Assembly (NCBI GenBank): GCA_025677815.1
Contig: JAIXMP010000024.1
Span: forward strand, 617,536 to 681,535
DNA from: Phascolomyces articulosus
Taxonomy: Eukaryota; Mucoromycota; Mucoromycetes; Mucorales; Lichtheimiaceae
Reading direction: 5' to 3'
Length of the DNA: 64,000 bases
The notes beneath the pieces were generated by a model. The model worked only from the letters and a program-made list of their open reading frames with translations, did not search any database and was not told where the DNA came from. Positions 63,148 to 64,000 of this stretch are shown here, piece after piece. A program made the translations under genes and the position numbers. Position 1 is the first letter of the stretch, and each line of letters begins with the position of its first letter.

Positions 63148-63822
63148 CTGTGTGTAACATAAGTAATTATCCAAATAGAATCACCGCACAAGTGAGATAT
63201 AGGGTGAATGACAGTAATAATAATAATAATAATAATGAATAATTATTATTTATTGTGAAGCCATTGTATGTTGGATACAACAATATAACCTTAATTATAG
63301 TTAAGTTGAATTTATGTATAACAATGATTCTAAACATACTGCCAAAATTACTAAGGAATGGCTTTAAGAATAAGAATTCAAGATTATGGAATGGCCACTA
63401 CAGCCTCCTGATTTAAATCTAATTGAAAACTTATAGGCATTATTAAAAAGAAGGCTATACCAGAACTATAATAAGCTAGCTAATAATTTAGATGAATTAT
63501 TTGAATGTTCTGGAAGGACCTAGTATTCTTTTACTGCTGAAGAGTGCTAAAAATATATTAATACTATACCTAAGCATATAGAACAAGTTATCTAAAGAAA
63601 AGGATTATAGACAGATTACTAAATAAAAAGTTATTTATTATTTTTTATATAATTTTTAAGGTGCTCCCAAAAGTATTTACTAAAGTATTTGACTTTGATT
63701 GTTATTGTATTTAACATATAATGGCTTCTTCATTATTATTATTACTTATAATAGAAAATACTATTCACCCTTTGCCTCACTTATATAGTAATTATATTTG
63801 AAGCATAACTACTGTGACACAG
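63148..63822. repeat. Imperfect long inverted repeat enclosing a Tc1 relic
   Basis: Left arm about 63148-63290 and right arm about 63697-63822 align in inverted orientation: AAGTGAG, AGGGTGAAT, AGTAATAATAATAATGA, GAAGCCATT-TATGTT--ATACAA. Where they differ it is mostly C/T or G/A, for example ATCACCGCACAAGTGAG against ATTACTATATAAGTGAG and TATGTTGGATAC against TATGTTAAATAC. A (TAA)n run at 63212-63237 lies in the left arm. It may be the terminal repeat of a separate short element or of a shortened Tc1 copy. Confidence 0.6.
63310..63631 (+). pseudogene. Tc1-type transposase C-terminal relic
   Basis: One continuous frame reads FMYNNDSKHTAKITKEWL, stop, E, stop, EFKIMEWPLQPPDLNLIENL, stop, ALLKRRLYQNYNKLANNLDE and on to PKHIEQVI, stop, RKGL. 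These are the Tc1 blocks usually written as the Asp-Asn-Asp-Pro-Lys-His-Thr-Ala and Trp-Pro-Ser-Gln-Ser-Pro-Asp-Leu-Asn-Pro-Ile-Glu-Asn motifs. There are about nine in-frame stops and no frameshift; each is TAA or TAG where Gln or Trp is usual or plausible. The second catalytic Asp region has Asn for Asp and Ser for Pro. Dead; the N-terminal half is not recognisable. Confidence 0.75.
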
Positions 63823-64000
63823 ATTATGCTTTTCTTCTAGGCATATCATTCATTATGTAAATGTGTAATTTACTTCTTGATTCCTACCATTATTGTTTAT
63901 ATGTTCTATAACTTCTATTATTCACATAGTCTTATAGTATATATAATTTAAATAATGTGGTCCATAAGAAATATAATACTATAATATGCACATAGTGGCA
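63823..64000. other. Window edge, AT-rich
   Basis: Nothing recognisable in the last 178 bases. Confidence 0.4.

Overview
The window looks like nuclear DNA of an AT-rich early-diverging fungus, most likely Mucoromycota (Mucorales-like). The reasons are many short GT-AG introns (about 50-200 bases), fungal-type gene content, an animal-like RalGAP beta subunit, and DNA transposons of the Tnp2, pogo and Tc1 kinds. Gene models were spliced by hand and checked for reading-frame closure across every intron. All but one (the MCT-like permease) close. Species cannot be set from the sequence alone.

Layout. 1-9.8 kb: three tandem amino acid permeases of the AAAP family (the first cut by the window edge) sharing intron positions, each with a long Ser/Pro/Asn-rich insert before its last membrane helix. 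10.3-15.4 kb: ribosomal proteins eS10 and uL16, then the nucleotide-excision repair factor XPA/Rad14. 16.2-20.9 kb: a four-helix membrane protein with a long disordered tail, convergent with mitochondrial TIM50. 21-25 kb: gene-poor, with one candidate tiny two-exon gene. 25.1-30.8 kb: a sugar-porter MFS transporter, then uS10 and mevalonate kinase back to back over a shared 210-base promoter. 31.3-45.3 kb: a 14-exon TFIIIC TPR subunit (Tfc4/Sfc4), a 14-exon RalGAP beta subunit and a TPR/F-box/LRR protein (Dia2/Pof3 type). 46.4-47.6 kb: mitochondrial nucleoside diphosphate kinase.

47.6-64 kb is the accessory end: a decayed gene on the minus strand, a 636-base pogo-type relic, an MCT-like permease with one suspicious exon junction, a small palindromic MITE-like element, an apparently intact 5.1 kb transposon with near-identical terminal inverted repeats that encodes a Tnp2-type transposase plus a small coiled-coil protein, and at the edge a Tc1 relic inside a long inverted repeat.

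How it fits together. The housekeeping genes serve translation, RNA polymerase III transcription, DNA repair, mitochondrial import, isoprenoid synthesis and small-GTPase control, and show no operon-like grouping. The most informative patterns are: three introns whose best junctions are GC-AG with GCAAGT/GCAAGG donors; three independent relics whose in-frame stops are all of a kind made by C-to-T (or G-to-A) change; and the young Tnp2-type element.
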